From assembly GCA_020024235.1 (NCBI GenBank), contig JAHHUA010000102.1, positions 1 to 6,105 of the forward strand: a stretch of DNA of 6,105 bases, given 5' to 3'. The notes beneath the pieces were generated by a model. It saw only the letters and a program-made list of their open reading frames with translations, had not been told where the DNA came from and did no database searches. This DNA is from Oscillospiraceae bacterium. GTDB taxonomy: Bacteria > Bacillota > Clostridia > Oscillospirales > Ruminococcaceae. The translations under genes were made by a program, and so were the position numbers. Numbering within the stretch: position 1 is the first letter of the stretch; each line of letters starts with the position of its first letter. Below are positions 6,007-6,105 of this stretch, piece after piece.

Positions 6007-6105
6007 TTACTCTCCGTATATTTTAATTTTATATCCCTGATTCATGGTCAGAAGTGAGATATTTTTTGCATTTTTATTTTTAAATTGAGGTATACCGTCC
6101 TCATT
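6007..6105 (-). CDS. C-terminal tail of an unidentified protein, possibly ComEC
   Basis: Thirty-two codons and a TAA stop (6007-6009) are open from the right edge of the window, encoding NEDGIPQFKNKNAKN followed by ISLLTMNQGYKIKIYGE. The tail ends 8 bp before holA and its last codons contain the holA ribosome binding site, so it is a genuine translated end rather than noise. In many Clostridia and Bacilli the gene before holA is comEC (DNA uptake channel/metallo-beta-lactamase-like protein), whose C-terminus often carries an E/R-DG turn and a short beta-strand like the one here. The fragment is too short to decide on sequence alone. Confidence 0.45.
   Translation of the reverse strand, partial: NEDGIPQFKNKNAKNISLLTMNQGYKIKIYGE

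Noticed and set aside
1..6105. CRISPR arrays, tRNA/rRNA genes, insertion sequences or long direct repeats
   Set aside because: Reading both strands I found no repeated spacer pattern, no cloverleaf or rRNA-like segment, no transposase and no terminal repeats. The window is almost fully occupied by protein genes.

Overview
The base composition is low-GC (A+T about two thirds by eye). Shine-Dalgarno sequences are strong and GGAGG-like, and two genes start with TTG. Together with the gene families present (LysR regulator, DUF4093-type toprim protein, DHHW/MBOAT pair, ECF sigma factor), this suggests an anaerobic member of the Clostridia (Bacillota). I cannot name a genus from the sequence.

The window holds three transcription blocks. 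On the left (1-820, minus strand) an ECF sigma factor gene overlaps by 8 bp the start of a gene cut by the window edge. That gene encodes a single-pass membrane protein, which is the usual place for the sigma factor's anti-sigma partner. A 190-bp divergent intergenic region (821-1010) separates this pair from a plus-strand LysR-type regulator (1011-1913). The region carries a long hairpin in the probable sigma leader and an A+T-rich dyad upstream of lysR. The regulator converges with, and overlaps by 9 bp, the last gene of the third block.

The third block (6105 down to 1905, minus strand) is a tightly packed row of five genes with gaps of 8, 1, 13 and 33 bp. It contains the C-terminal tail of an unidentified protein (by position possibly ComEC), holA (DNA polymerase III delta), a toprim/RNase M5-like protein, an MBOAT membrane protein of the AlgI type, and a DHHW (AlgJ/AlgX-like) protein. 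The first three genes look like housekeeping nucleic-acid functions. The last two would normally be the two halves of a machine that O-acetylates cell-surface polysaccharide.

The most notable observation is that both members of this pair have full-length, intact reading frames but lack the catalytic residues of their families. In the MBOAT protein all three usual histidines of the AlgI core are replaced (WHIS-type His is Asn265, WHGA-type His is Tyr305, LLHG-type His is Phe318), although the alignment around them needs no gaps. In the partner the family-naming D-H-H-W is D-T-N-L (181-184), and the position of the catalytic serine appears to be Lys306. Parallel loss in two adjacent co-transcribed genes without any frame disruption suggests a maintained pseudoenzyme pair with a changed role rather than simple decay. 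The family alignments were made from memory and need to be confirmed by profile searches.
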